The notes under the pieces: model-generated
What the model was told of the DNA's origin: nothing
What the model saw: only the letters and a program-made list of their open reading frames with translations
Databases searched by the model: none
Made by a program: the position numbers and the translations under genes
In this document: piece by piece, positions 9,554 to 16,404 of the stretch
How the letters are laid out: each line of letters starts with the position of its first letter
Position numbering within the stretch: position 1 is the stretch's first letter
From: Bacilli bacterium
GTDB lineage: Bacteria; Bacillota_I; Bacilli_A; RFN20; CAG-826
Length of the DNA: 29,548 nucleotides
Direction of reading: 5' to 3'
NCBI GenBank assembly: GCA_024413875.1
Contig: JAKSVY010000016.1
Span: 1 to 29,548, forward strand

Positions 9554-9821
9554 GTTCTTCGTTATTTCCAGGGATTTCGTTTTCAGAATCAACAACTTGA
9601 ACCCCGAGAACTCCAGGAACTTCTTCCATAAGAATAATTTGAATTCCATCAGAGACAGTTGAATCGATTAATGTGCAACCTTGGCATGCACCTAACATCT
9701 TGATGTAAACAATGCCATCTTTAAAGCCGACTAATGTCACATCGCCACCATCACGTTGAATGAATGGTCTAATTTTATCTAATGTTTCGTCAATTAATTT
9801 GAGTTGTTCTTTATTTTCCAT
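9546..9821 (-). CDS. nifU: NifU C-terminal-domain iron-sulfur scaffold protein
   Basis: Stand-alone NifU C-terminal (Nfu-type) proteins carry iron-sulfur clusters to targets. The 91-residue protein has the diagnostic pair in MLGACQGCTL (CxxC) and the preceding RDGGDV segment. No ribosome binding site is visible, and a TATAAT -10 box lies only 10 bases upstream of the ATG, so the transcript should have almost no leader. It is monocistronic by position: terminator on one side and a divergent gene on the other. Confidence 0.92.
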   Translation of the reverse strand: MENKEQLKLIDETLDKIRPFIQRDGGDVTLVGFKDGIVYIKMLGACQGCTLIDSTVSDGIQIILMEEVPGVLGVQVVDSENEIPGNNEEQK

Positions 9822-9831
9822 AGCGAGATTA

Positions 9832-9837
9832 ATTATA
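9832..9837 (-). promoter_or_regulatory. -10 box of the NifU-like gene
   Basis: The minus strand reads TATAAT here, ending 10 bases before the ATG at 9821. No clear -35 box. The expected start point is within a few bases of the start codon. Confidence 0.6.
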
Positions 9838-9883
9838 CTTTAATAGTATTAAAAATCAATAAATGTGATAAGATATTTTTACT

Positions 9884-10267
9884 ATGAATGTTAAGAAGAA
9901 TGAATATAAATTAAATGTTTCGCAAATTAAGATTATGAAAACTATCATGGATCTTAATTCTTTAGACATGTATCCAAATGTTAGAGGAGTAGAGGAAGTT
10001 CTTTCAGGAAGTAATGCTGAATATGAAAACCTCATTACTTTCGGTACACTTATTTCTGTCCAAGGAAGAAAGATGTGCAGCATCATTACTCAACTTGTCC
10101 GTCATCAATTCTTAACTTATATTTATGATGAAAATACAGATGATATGTATTTAACTTTAACCACTAAAGGAAAAGTAGAAACAAATACATATTTATCTAA
10201 ACACCAAATAAAGCTAAATAAAAAGGTCCGCGTTAGCAGACCTAATATAGTTTATATTAAGAAGTAA
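9884..10267 (+). CDS. Small unknown protein, possibly winged helix
   Basis: I do not recognise a named family. The 127-residue basic protein begins with a helical segment (LNVSQIKIMKTIMDL). It then has a region (about 60-100) that reads like a winged-helix pattern: a helix ISVQGRKMCSIITQLVRHQFL followed by strand-turn-strand TYIYDENTDDMYLTLTTKGK. A DNA- or RNA-binding role similar to RQC or MarR winged helices is therefore possible. No ribosome binding site precedes the ATG, and a TAAGAT -10-like box ends 9 bases upstream, suggesting a leaderless message. Its TAA stop abuts exactly the stop of the convergent gene at 10268. Confidence 0.75.
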   Translation: MNVKKNEYKLNVSQIKIMKTIMDLNSLDMYPNVRGVEEVLSGSNAEYENLITFGTLISVQGRKMCSIITQLVRHQFLTYIYDENTDDMYLTLTTKGKVETNTYLSKHQIKLNKKVRVSRPNIVYIKK

Positions 10268-10284
10268 TTATTTACTCTTCTTAA
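10257..10284. terminator. Palindrome spanning two abutting convergent stop codons
   Basis: TTAAGAAG (10257-10264) and CTTCTTAA (10277-10284) form an 8-bp perfect inverted repeat whose arms encode the last codons of both converging genes. There is no T-run, so terminator activity is uncertain; the symmetry would make it bidirectional. Confidence 0.4.
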
Positions 10285-10789
10285 GATATGAGTAACTAAC
10301 TGATTTTGGGTTACTCTTTTCTTCTTTGAGGATTGTGAATCCCTTATATGCCATTGCAACACCCGCAATTAATTGGAATGCACCAATAAGATAAGAGATA
10401 AAGTTAATACGGCATGCTTCGATATCAGTAACCTTGTAGCAAATGACTGCCCAACCTTGCATTGCTAAGAATACAAGACCAGAGAATGCTAATAAGATTC
10501 CACCGAATACATCTAATGCACAGCTTTCCTTATCGAAAGCAATCATAATAGCTGAAACAAGTGTTCCGACAAGAGCAATTATTCCTATGACACATACGTC
10601 GTAATTGCCATTGTTCTTTAAGTAATTGAAGTCGCTACCTTTTTCGAAACTTGCACGGAAGATCATTTCGTAACCACTATATGTTTGGCTCTTTAATTGG
10701 AAGAAACCAGGAATAGCGAGAAGTCCGAATGTGATGACCGCAACAGCGACTGCAACCCACTTGCCATATTTTATGACAAAGTTTTTCAT
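10268..10789 (-). CDS. Four-helix integral membrane protein of unknown function
   Basis: The 173-residue protein has four hydrophobic segments, at about 10-30, 68-90, 97-125 and 135-160, with a basic C-terminal tail (KKSK). I recognise no family. The start at 10789 is chosen because AAGGAGAC lies a suitable distance upstream. The open frame extends to 10900, but that extension runs through a complete tRNA gene and cannot be coding. The gene begins 24 bases after the last tRNA of the array with no terminator between, so it is probably transcribed from the tRNA promoter. Confidence 0.82.
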   Translation of the reverse strand: MKNFVIKYGKWVAVAVAVITFGLLAIPGFFQLKSQTYSGYEMIFRASFEKGSDFNYLKNNGNYDVCVIGIIALVGTLVSAIMIAFDKESCALDVFGGILLAFSGLVFLAMQGWAVICYKVTDIEACRINFISYLIGAFQLIAGVAMAYKGFTILKEEKSNPKSVSYSYLKKSK

Positions 10790-10813
10790 CGTGTAGTGTC
10801 TCCTTTCGAAGAA

Positions 10814-10887
10814 TGGTTGGGGTAACTGGATTCGAACCAGTGCTGGTGAGTTCAGAGCCCACTGCCTTACCGCTTGGCTACACCCCA
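10814..10887 (-). tRNA. tRNA-Gln (anticodon CTG)
   Basis: The cloverleaf reads on the minus strand with encoded CCA (10814-10816). The anticodon stem GTGGG/CTCAC encloses loop CTCTGAA with anticodon CTG, reading CAG. The acceptor stem is TGGGGTG paired with TACCCCA. The variable loop is 4 nt, shorter than the 6 nt of the TTG isoacceptor in the same array, while the first 25 bases of the two genes are identical. Confidence 0.93.
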
Positions 10888-10901
10888 ATAATGTAACCAA
10901 A

Positions 10902-10988
10902 TGGTGCCCGGGACCGGACTTGAACCGGTACAGTATCGCTACCGAGGGATTTTAAGTCCCTTGCGTCTACCTATTTCGCCACCCGGGC
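10902..10988 (-). tRNA. tRNA-Leu (anticodon TAA)
   Basis: Class II tRNA with a long variable arm (CGGTAGCGATACTGTACCG). Anticodon stem AGGGA/TCCCT with loop CTTAAAA gives TAA. CCA is encoded. Acceptor stem GCCCGGG/CCCGGGC. Confidence 0.96.
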
Positions 10989-11010
10989 AGTTTAGAATAA
11001 ACCAACAAAA

Positions 11011-11087
11011 TGGTCTCCCGTAAACGATTTGAACGTTCGACCCCTTGATTAAAAGTCAAGTGCTCTAGCCAACTGAGCTAACGGGAG
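11011..11087 (-). tRNA. tRNA-Lys (anticodon TTT)
   Basis: Anticodon stem CTTGA/TCAAG with loop CTTTTAA gives TTT. Acceptor CTCCCGT/ACGGGAG, discriminator A, CCA encoded. Confidence 0.97.
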
Positions 11088-11092
11088 AAAGA

Positions 11093-11168
11093 TGGTTGGG
11101 GTGGCTGGGATCGAACCAGCGAGATGACAGAGTCAAAGTCTGTTGCCTTACCGCTTGGCTACACCCCA
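11093..11168 (-). tRNA. tRNA-Gln (anticodon TTG)
   Basis: Anticodon stem ACAGA/TCTGT with loop CTTTGAC gives TTG. The acceptor stem TGGGGTG/CACCCCA is perfect and CCA is encoded. Confidence 0.97.
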
Positions 11169-11174
11169 ACTTAG

Positions 11175-11258
11175 TGGTGGGCAGAGGTGGATTTGAACCA
11201 CCGAACCCGTAGGAGCTGATTTACAGTCAGCCGCGTTTGGCCGCTTCGCTATCTACCC
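11175..11258 (-). tRNA. tRNA-Tyr (anticodon GTA)
   Basis: Class II tRNA with a variable arm. Anticodon stem GCTGA/TCAGC with loop CTGTAAA gives GTA. CCA is encoded. Confidence 0.96.
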
Positions 11259-11280
11259 ACTTAAACACAATCCAAATTAA

Positions 11281-11356
11281 TGGTGGAAGTTATAGGGCTC
11301 GAACCTATGACATCCACCTTGTAAGGGTGGCGCTCTCCCAGCTGAGCTAAACTTCC
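11281..11356 (-). tRNA. tRNA-Val (anticodon TAC)
   Basis: Anticodon stem CCACC/GGTGG with loop CTTACAA gives TAC. Acceptor GGAAGTT/AACTTCC, CCA encoded. It is the first gene of the six-tRNA array. Confidence 0.97.
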
Positions 11357-11385
11357 ATACGCACTAATTGAAAACGTGCTTTATA

Positions 11386-11414
11386 AATATAACATTACGT
11401 TATTATTTAGTCAA
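11386..11414 (-). promoter_or_regulatory. Promoter of the tRNA array
   Basis: On the minus strand TTGACT (11414-11409) is followed by a 17-bp spacer and TATATT (11391-11386), about 30 bases before tRNA-Val. It sits in the short gap behind pgi. Confidence 0.85.
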
Positions 11415-11431
11415 TAAAGAATTTTTAAGTA

Positions 11432-12712
11432 TTAATAACCTTTCTTTCCAAGGAGGTGGAACATATTCTTTTTGTATACTTCGACACCTGGTTGGTTGAA
11501 TGGATTTACTTCAAGTAAATAGGCTGACATTCCACATGCTTTCATGAAGAAATAGAACATATAACCCAATGTATAAGCATCAAGCTTTTCTACTTCTAAG
11601 ATTACGTTAGGAACACCGCCTGTAGTTACGTGTGCATCTAATGTACCTAAGAATGCTTTTTCATTAACAAAAGCGAGATCTTTATTTTCAAGATAATTTA
11701 ATCCATCAAGGTTATCATCATCGTGTGGGATAACAACTTTGTTGTTAGGATTCTTTACAATGAATAATGTTTCGAATAATACTGGTGAACCGTCTTGGAT
11801 GAATTGACCAAGAGAGTGTAAGTCAGTAGAGAATGTTGCTGAATCTGGGAGTAAACCTTTGTGTTCCTTACCTTCTGATTCTCCATATAATTGCTTGAAC
11901 CATTCACCTAATTGAACTAAGCGTGGTTCATAAGTAACAAACATTTCAACTTGCTTGTTGTTGCGGTAGAAGTAATCACGGATTACTGCGTATTGATAAC
12001 ACTTGTTTGTTGTAACATCAGCATTATCAAATTCGACCATAGCGTCATATGCACCTTTCATGAGAGCATCGATATCGATACCAGCACATGCAAGTGGGAA
12101 TAAACCAACTGGAGTAAAGACACTATAACGACCACCAACATCACCAGGAAGAACAAAAGTTACATAACCTTCTTGTGTTGATAATTGCTTTAAAGCACCT
12201 TTTTCTGGATCAGTAGTAGCAAAGATTGCTTTTCTAGCTTCTTCTTTACCTACTTTTTCTTCAAGAAGTTTTTTAACTAATCTAAATGCGATAGCGGTTT
12301 CTGTTGTAGTACCACTCTTAGAGATAACGTTAATAGCGAACTTTTTATCTTTAATATATTCAAGAACATCATATACGTAGTCAGAAGAGAATGTTTGTCC
12401 TAAGAAGATAATTTCTAATCCTTTATCTTGTCTTAATCCATTGATTGCTTCCATAGCTGCTCTTGCGCCTAAGTAAGAACCACCGATACCACATACGACT
12501 AATACTTCATAATTTTCTCTTACGTATTTAGCGTATTTTTTAATAGCTTCAGCTTCTACTTTGTTATAGGTTTCAGGATACTTATACCAACCAAGGTAAT
12601 CGTTACCTGCACCAGTTCTTGTTGCAATCATTTCATTAACTTTTGCAACCTTTTCTGCATAAGCAGCAAAATCAAAATTCACATTTAAATGTGTTGAATC
12701 AACTTTGACCAT
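11432..12712 (-). CDS. pgi: Glucose-6-phosphate isomerase
   Basis: Interconverts glucose 6-phosphate and fructose 6-phosphate in glycolysis and gluconeogenesis. The 426-residue protein has GIGGSYLGARA near residue 76, SKSGTT near residue 135, and the C-terminal signature around LLEVNPFNQPGVE(VYK), with lengths typical of the short bacterial form. The start at 12712 is preferred because GAGGAG lies upstream inside the end of the S1-domain gene; a start five codons earlier would overlap that gene. It is the last gene of the HAD-ispD-S1-pgi operon. No clear terminator follows before the tRNA promoter. Confidence 0.97.
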   Translation of the reverse strand: MVKVDSTHLNVNFDFAAYAEKVAKVNEMIATRTGAGNDYLGWYKYPETYNKVEAEAIKKYAKYVRENYEVLVVCGIGGSYLGARAAMEAINGLRQDKGLEIIFLGQTFSSDYVYDVLEYIKDKKFAINVISKSGTTTETAIAFRLVKKLLEEKVGKEEARKAIFATTDPEKGALKQLSTQEGYVTFVLPGDVGGRYSVFTPVGLFPLACAGIDIDALMKGAYDAMVEFDNADVTTNKCYQYAVIRDYFYRNNKQVEMFVTYEPRLVQLGEWFKQLYGESEGKEHKGLLPDSATFSTDLHSLGQFIQDGSPVLFETLFIVKNPNNKVVIPHDDDNLDGLNYLENKDLAFVNEKAFLGTLDAHVTTGGVPNVILEVEKLDAYTLGYMFYFFMKACGMSAYLLEVNPFNQPGVEVYKKNMFHLLGKKGY

Positions 12713-12713
12713 T

Positions 12714-13073
12714 TTATTTCTCCTCAAATTCTTTAATCCAATTAGGCATTGCTTCTTTTAAAGGAGAGAAATCAATTTCATCTTCTTTAATAGGAGTTCT
12801 TTTTGCACCTGAAGAACGATATGCCTTCTTCTCTTCTTCAGTGATTTTTGACATAGATACTTTTAAGAATCCATCACTTTCAATAGAAAGTATTTTTACT
12901 TGGTAAGTTTTACCAATTGTTAAATATTTGTTGATGCTTCTAATAAATGTATTAGCGATTTCGGAAATATGAAGTAAACCTTTGGTTTCATCATCAAAAA
13001 GAACGATAGCCCCGTAAGGTTTGATATCAACAACTGTTCCTTCAACAATTTCGTTTACTTGATATTTACTCAT
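12714..13073 (-). CDS. yugI: S1 RNA-binding domain protein, YugI/CvfD-like
   Basis: This 119-residue protein is a single S1 domain at about 5-78 (GTVVDIKPYGAIVLFDDETKGLLHISEI ... VKILSIESDGFLKVSMSKI shortened here) followed by a charged tail. Small stand-alone S1 proteins of this type in Firmicutes associate with ribosomes or RNA and affect translation under stress. It overlaps the end of ispD by 8 bases and ends one base before the pgi start, so the three genes should be translationally coupled. The family is clear; the gene name is by similarity of architecture only. Confidence 0.85.
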   Translation of the reverse strand: MSKYQVNEIVEGTVVDIKPYGAIVLFDDETKGLLHISEIANTFIRSINKYLTIGKTYQVKILSIESDGFLKVSMSKITEEEKKAYRSSGAKRTPIKEDEIDFSPLKEAMPNWIKEFEEK

Positions 13074-13743
13074 TTAAGTAATCCTCGATATATTTAACAT
13101 CTTCTTTAGTTGTAACTTTAAGAAGTTTTTTATTTCCTAAGACAATACCAACTTGAATATTTTCTTTCATCAATAATTGAGCATCATCTGTAAGAGATTC
13201 ATTTGCATATTTTTTATGCGCACATAATATTACACCATATTTAAATGATTGTGGTGTTTGAACTCGAAAAACTTGAGTTCTATCAGTGTAACTGTGTAAT
13301 AGTCCACCTTTTACAATTGATACTGTATCTTCACTATAAATACCAGTAACAACCCCATCAAATTTATTAAGTTCTTTAATATTGTTTTCGATAATTTCTT
13401 TATCTAATAATGGACGCGCTCCATCATGGATTAAGATATTATCATCTTTATTTAATTCATTTTCTAAAGATAATAATCCAGCAAATGAACTTTGTTGTCT
13501 TGTTTTGCCACCTTGAACGTATTTAACGACTTTATCTAAATTACATTTAGTAACGATTTCTTGATATTGATTTTTGTATTCTTCATCGATAACAAGAACA
13601 ATTTTGTCAATTAGTGGTGAATCATTAAAAGATTTAATTGTGTAATAGCAAAGTGGCTTATTCTTCAATAGGAAAAATTGCTTTGGAGTGTTTTCTCCAA
13701 AACGAGTCCCATTTCCTCCTAAAAGAATAATTGCGACATTCAT
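13066..13743 (-). CDS. ispD: 2-C-methyl-D-erythritol 4-phosphate cytidylyltransferase
   Basis: IspD transfers CMP to methylerythritol phosphate in the MEP pathway. The 225-residue protein has the nucleotidyltransferase N-terminus LLGGNGTRFGENTPKQF, QGGKTRQQS near residue 78, ILIHDGARPL near residue 105 and the QTPQSF substrate motif near residue 162. Its start codon shares one base with the TAA of the upstream HAD gene (TAATG), and its 3' end overlaps the S1 gene by 8 bases. The alternative product TarI (ribitol-phosphate cytidylyltransferase) is similar, but the presence of ispF in the window supports IspD. Confidence 0.87.
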   Translation of the reverse strand: MNVAIILLGGNGTRFGENTPKQFFLLKNKPLCYYTIKSFNDSPLIDKIVLVIDEEYKNQYQEIVTKCNLDKVVKYVQGGKTRQQSSFAGLLSLENELNKDDNILIHDGARPLLDKEIIENNIKELNKFDGVVTGIYSEDTVSIVKGGLLHSYTDRTQVFRVQTPQSFKYGVILCAHKKYANESLTDDAQLLMKENIQVGIVLGNKKLLKVTTKEDVKYIEDYLNE

Positions 13744-14603
13744 TATTTTTTACCTTTTTTCATTAATCCAGATGATTGAAGACGATCTTCTTTAATTCTA
13801 ATCGCATCATTAACTGCGATACGATCAATAATTAATTTAACAGTTTTTTCTAGTTCACTGTTTTCTGTGTAATCTGCTTTGCAAGCAAAGTTAACACGTG
13901 TCTTTAAAGATGACATTGTGACTTGTTCAAGATTCTTATTGAAGATAGCAATAGACTTACCACCGTTTTGTTTAACAAGAATCATACATGGTACATCAGT
14001 CATTCCATCACCTAAATAGACAATATTTTCAGTAGGGATACGTTTATGTGGTTTTGAAGCATTAACTTTGTTATCTGCTGCTGTACCAGAAACACCTTTA
14101 GAAATTCTAAAGAAATATTGTGTTTTTTGAGTATAGTTAATTGCAAGTTTAGGCCAAATAGGAGTTCCATTTTCTCCAGGAGTGAAATAGAATTCACAAC
14201 CATAGATTTCTTTGAATTCCTTAGCAATCTTAGAGCCTTCAACAATTTCTTTTGTACCAGAACTTACTAAGTAGTGTTCTACTTTAACACCACATTTATC
14301 ACCATATTCATTAATACGTTTAAACCAAGTTTCTACACCTGGGAAATATTCAATATTAGCACCTAATTCTTTGAACCACTTTCTTGTCATTGGTAAACCT
14401 TTTTCTTTTCCAAGTTTTACCATCATATACATATAAGAAAGAATTCTTTCCATTCCAGTTGCTTTAGAGAAGTCTTGAGTCTTCCCCCAGAATTCTTCTG
14501 GAGTTAATCCAAGAGCTGGAATAAAGCCAAAGTTTTGCATATCTGTTGTAGCGAGTGTCTTATCAAAGTCGTACATAATCGCCATTATAGGTTTTCTTGC
14601 CAT
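13743..14603 (-). CDS. HAD-superfamily phosphatase (phosphoserine-phosphatase-like)
   Basis: A 286-residue HAD hydrolase with motif I YDFDKTLAT near residue 11, motif II SSGTKEI near residue 118 and motif IV YLGDGMTDVP near residue 200, all with the catalytic aspartates present. The large helical cap between motifs I and II resembles phosphoserine-phosphatase-like members. The substrate is unknown. AGGAGG precedes the ATG, and TATAAT (14630-14625 on the minus strand) with a TTGCAT upstream probably drives the whole operon. The 3' end overlaps the ispD start. Confidence 0.9.
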   Translation of the reverse strand: MARKPIMAIMYDFDKTLATTDMQNFGFIPALGLTPEEFWGKTQDFSKATGMERILSYMYMMVKLGKEKGLPMTRKWFKELGANIEYFPGVETWFKRINEYGDKCGVKVEHYLVSSGTKEIVEGSKIAKEFKEIYGCEFYFTPGENGTPIWPKLAINYTQKTQYFFRISKGVSGTAADNKVNASKPHKRIPTENIVYLGDGMTDVPCMILVKQNGGKSIAIFNKNLEQVTMSSLKTRVNFACKADYTENSELEKTVKLIIDRIAVNDAIRIKEDRLQSSGLMKKGKK

Positions 14604-14668
14604 AAAGATATCCTCCTAGCATTATTATATAATGCTTTAAGTTTTATGCAATTTTTTTATTAAAAAAA

Positions 14669-14705
14669 GAGGGCAAAGTGCCGATTCCATCGAACTTTTA
14701 CCCTC
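14669..14705 (-). terminator. Intrinsic terminator after the short-chain dehydrogenase
   Basis: On the minus strand GAGGGTAAAAGT pairs with ACTTTGCCCTC (one bulge, one G-U), with an inner stem, followed by T7. Confidence 0.85.
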
Positions 14706-14710
14706 CAAAA

Positions 14711-15490
14711 TTACTTTTCTTTTTTAATGGTTGCTGCGGTAGTGGATGCTGCAAATTTTCTTGAAACAAAGCGAGTGATAAACATCAAGAATCTATTTTT
14801 CGCTCCAACAATATAGAAACGTTTACCTTTATTTGACTTTTTATAACCAAGTTCTGCTACCTTGCTTGCTGGTACTGGTTTAAGCTTAGCGAATGTGTAA
14901 TCATTATGAGCTTTTGAAACAAATTCTGAATCAAATGGTCCTGGACATAAAGTTAATAACTTTACATTAGTGTTTCTAATTTCGTGAGCAACACCTTCAC
15001 CAAGTGATACAACATAAGCTTTAACCGCGTGATAAGTAACCATGTATGGTCCTGGAACAAGACCAGCGATAGATGCGACATTGATAATATGTCCTTCATC
15101 ATTTTTAAGCATATCTTTAATGTAAACATTTAATAAATAACACACTGCGTTACAGCAAACATTAGTCATATCGACTTGAACTTCTGGATCCATATCTTTG
15201 AAGTCGTTTCTATCACCAAAACCCGCATTATTTACTAAGTTATTAACAAAGTAATCTTTTGAATCAGTATATTCTTTAACTGTGTGAAGTAGTTCTGGTT
15301 TAGATAAATCAATTGCAAATGTATCAATTAAAACATTTGGATAATCTTTAGAAAGTTCTTCTTTAACGTTATTTAATTTTTCTTGGTTTCTTCCAACAAG
15401 CAAAACATTGTTTCCATCTTTTGCGTATAACTTCGCAAACTCTTTTCCAAGTCCCGCTGTTGCGCCTGTAATTAATGTAATTTTAGTCAT
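14711..15490 (-). CDS. Short-chain dehydrogenase/reductase
   Basis: A 259-residue classical SDR with the NAD(P)-binding GATAGLGKEFA near residue 8, NNAGFG near residue 88, the catalytic serine in NVASIAG near residue 139 and the catalytic YHAVK near residue 153. The basic residues after the first strands (VGRNQEK) favour NADPH. The substrate is unknown; relatives annotated YqjQ/DltE-like are the nearest in style. GAGGAAA precedes the ATG and TATAAT lies at 15517-15512 (minus strand). The left copy of the 29-bp repeat lies just upstream of that promoter. Confidence 0.92.
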   Translation of the reverse strand: MTKITLITGATAGLGKEFAKLYAKDGNNVLLVGRNQEKLNNVKEELSKDYPNVLIDTFAIDLSKPELLHTVKEYTDSKDYFVNNLVNNAGFGDRNDFKDMDPEVQVDMTNVCCNAVCYLLNVYIKDMLKNDEGHIINVASIAGLVPGPYMVTYHAVKAYVVSLGEGVAHEIRNTNVKLLTLCPGPFDSEFVSKAHNDYTFAKLKPVPASKVAELGYKKSNKGKRFYIVGAKNRFLMFITRFVSRKFAASTTAATIKKEK

Positions 15491-15529
15491 AAATCATTTC
15501 CTCATTTGTAATTATAATCTTTAATAAAA

Positions 15530-15558
15530 AATAAAAAAGAGGCGAGATAATCGCCTCA
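15530..15558 (-). repeat. Left 29-bp direct repeat, intrinsic terminator
   Basis: Contains a 7-bp stem GAGGCGA/TCGCCTC with a 5-nt loop followed on the minus strand by T6. It is identical over 29 bases to 18591-18619 and ends the zinc-ribbon gene's transcript. Confidence 0.9.
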
Positions 15559-15590
15559 AAAATTTTTTTTAAATTCAATAGAACTAGAGC

Positions 15591-15950
15591 TTAGTATTTA
15601 AATTCGGGTAAAATTTTAAAGTCAATTCCAGCCTTTATTAATGTTTTTCTTAATTCAAGTACTTGAATAGCAGTTCCGCTTGAAAGCAACCCGCCATTGT
15701 TTGCCAAATCCCTTGATTTAATAAAGTTTTCTCCTGTAATTTTAGATAGAAGCTTTATAGTACTAATATCATTTTTGCAATTTGGCATAATTGATATTTG
15801 ATAAATAGTATCATCTAAATCTATTTCCTCCCATTTTGTTGTTGCAATCATACAACCACATTTTGGACAATTTAGATTTAATGCTGGCTTATCATAAACC
15901 GCAATCATTTCTGACCCACAGTCTGGGCAAATATATTTATTTTCTTCCAT
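15591..15950 (-). CDS. Zinc-ribbon protein with ribosomal L7/L12 C-terminal-like domain
   Basis: The 119-residue protein starts with a zinc ribbon at about 8-35 (CPDCGSEM and CPKCGCM, four cysteines). After a linker its C-terminal 65 residues follow the pattern of the ribosomal L7/L12 C-terminal domain: a strand, then TIKLLSKITGENFIKSRDL, a linker with a glycine pair, and LELRKTLIKAGIDFKIL. In L7/L12 this fold contacts translation factors; here its partner is unknown. An AGGAGG site lies in the end of the upstream gene, which overlaps by 14 bases, so the two are coupled. The domain reading is by pattern only. Confidence 0.72.
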   Translation of the reverse strand: MEENKYICPDCGSEMIAVYDKPALNLNCPKCGCMIATTKWEEIDLDDTIYQISIMPNCKNDISTIKLLSKITGENFIKSRDLANNGGLLSSGTAIQVLELRKTLIKAGIDFKILPEFKY

Positions 15951-16404
15951 GTTTTACTCCTCCTGGATAAAAAGTTTTGAATTCGCCCTTTTTTCCATTA
16001 TCTGATATCCAATGTCTACCATCTGGATAAGAGTGAATAGTCATGTTAGGGGCAATGACTGGTTTCCCTAACGCATTAGCAAGATGTTGGGCAAATCCTT
16101 CTGGGTGAGAGCCAGTGCTACAAGACAATAATCTAATAGTTTTTGCTTTCTTGAATTCTTTTTGTTTTTTAATTATTTTTGCAGCTTGGCGAGCATTAAT
16201 ACGTCTTATACCACTTGAAGTATTAACTTCAATTTCTCTCCAAGATCCATGTGCAATAATATCTAATGCTCCATTTGGATCAATATCATGTCTATTCGCG
16301 ATATATTTTGCAAACAGTGACTTTTGCCCGTTTTTAGGCATAAATGATATATTTCCTGAAGCTGATTTGACACGGGGTGTAAATAGTATAGACTTACCCT
16401 TCAT
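15937..16404 (-). CDS. Small caspase/CHAT-like protein (putative clan CD-type peptidase or toxin domain)
   Basis: The 155-residue protein has DIIAHGSW near residue 48 (candidate catalytic His-Gly) and TIRLLSCSTGS near residue 90 (candidate catalytic Cys), followed by FAQHLANALGKPVIAPN and a GRHW segment. A buried strand ending in HG and a second strand ending in SC/AC is the pattern of caspase-like folds. Domains with SCSTG...FAQ.LA...VIAP are, as I recall, found at the C-termini of polymorphic toxins and phage structural proteins. Here the domain stands alone. GAGGTGA precedes the start, and the gene overlaps both neighbours (11 and 14 bases). Enzymatic activity and target are inference. Confidence 0.68.
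   Translation of the reverse strand: MKGKSILFTPRVKSASGNISFMPKNGQKSLFAKYIANRHDIDPNGALDIIAHGSWREIEVNTSSGIRRINARQAAKIIKKQKEFKKAKTIRLLSCSTGSHPEGFAQHLANALGKPVIAPNMTIHSYPDGRHWISDNGKKGEFKTFYPGGVKHGRK

Noticed and set aside
10224..10242. Hairpin AGGTC/GACCT inside the end of the 9884 gene
   Set aside because: Short, with a mismatch and no T-run; lies in coding sequence and is probably chance.
10790..10900. N-terminal extension of the four-helix membrane protein
   Set aside because: It reads through the tRNA-Gln(CTG) gene; a good ribosome binding site supports the start at 10789.
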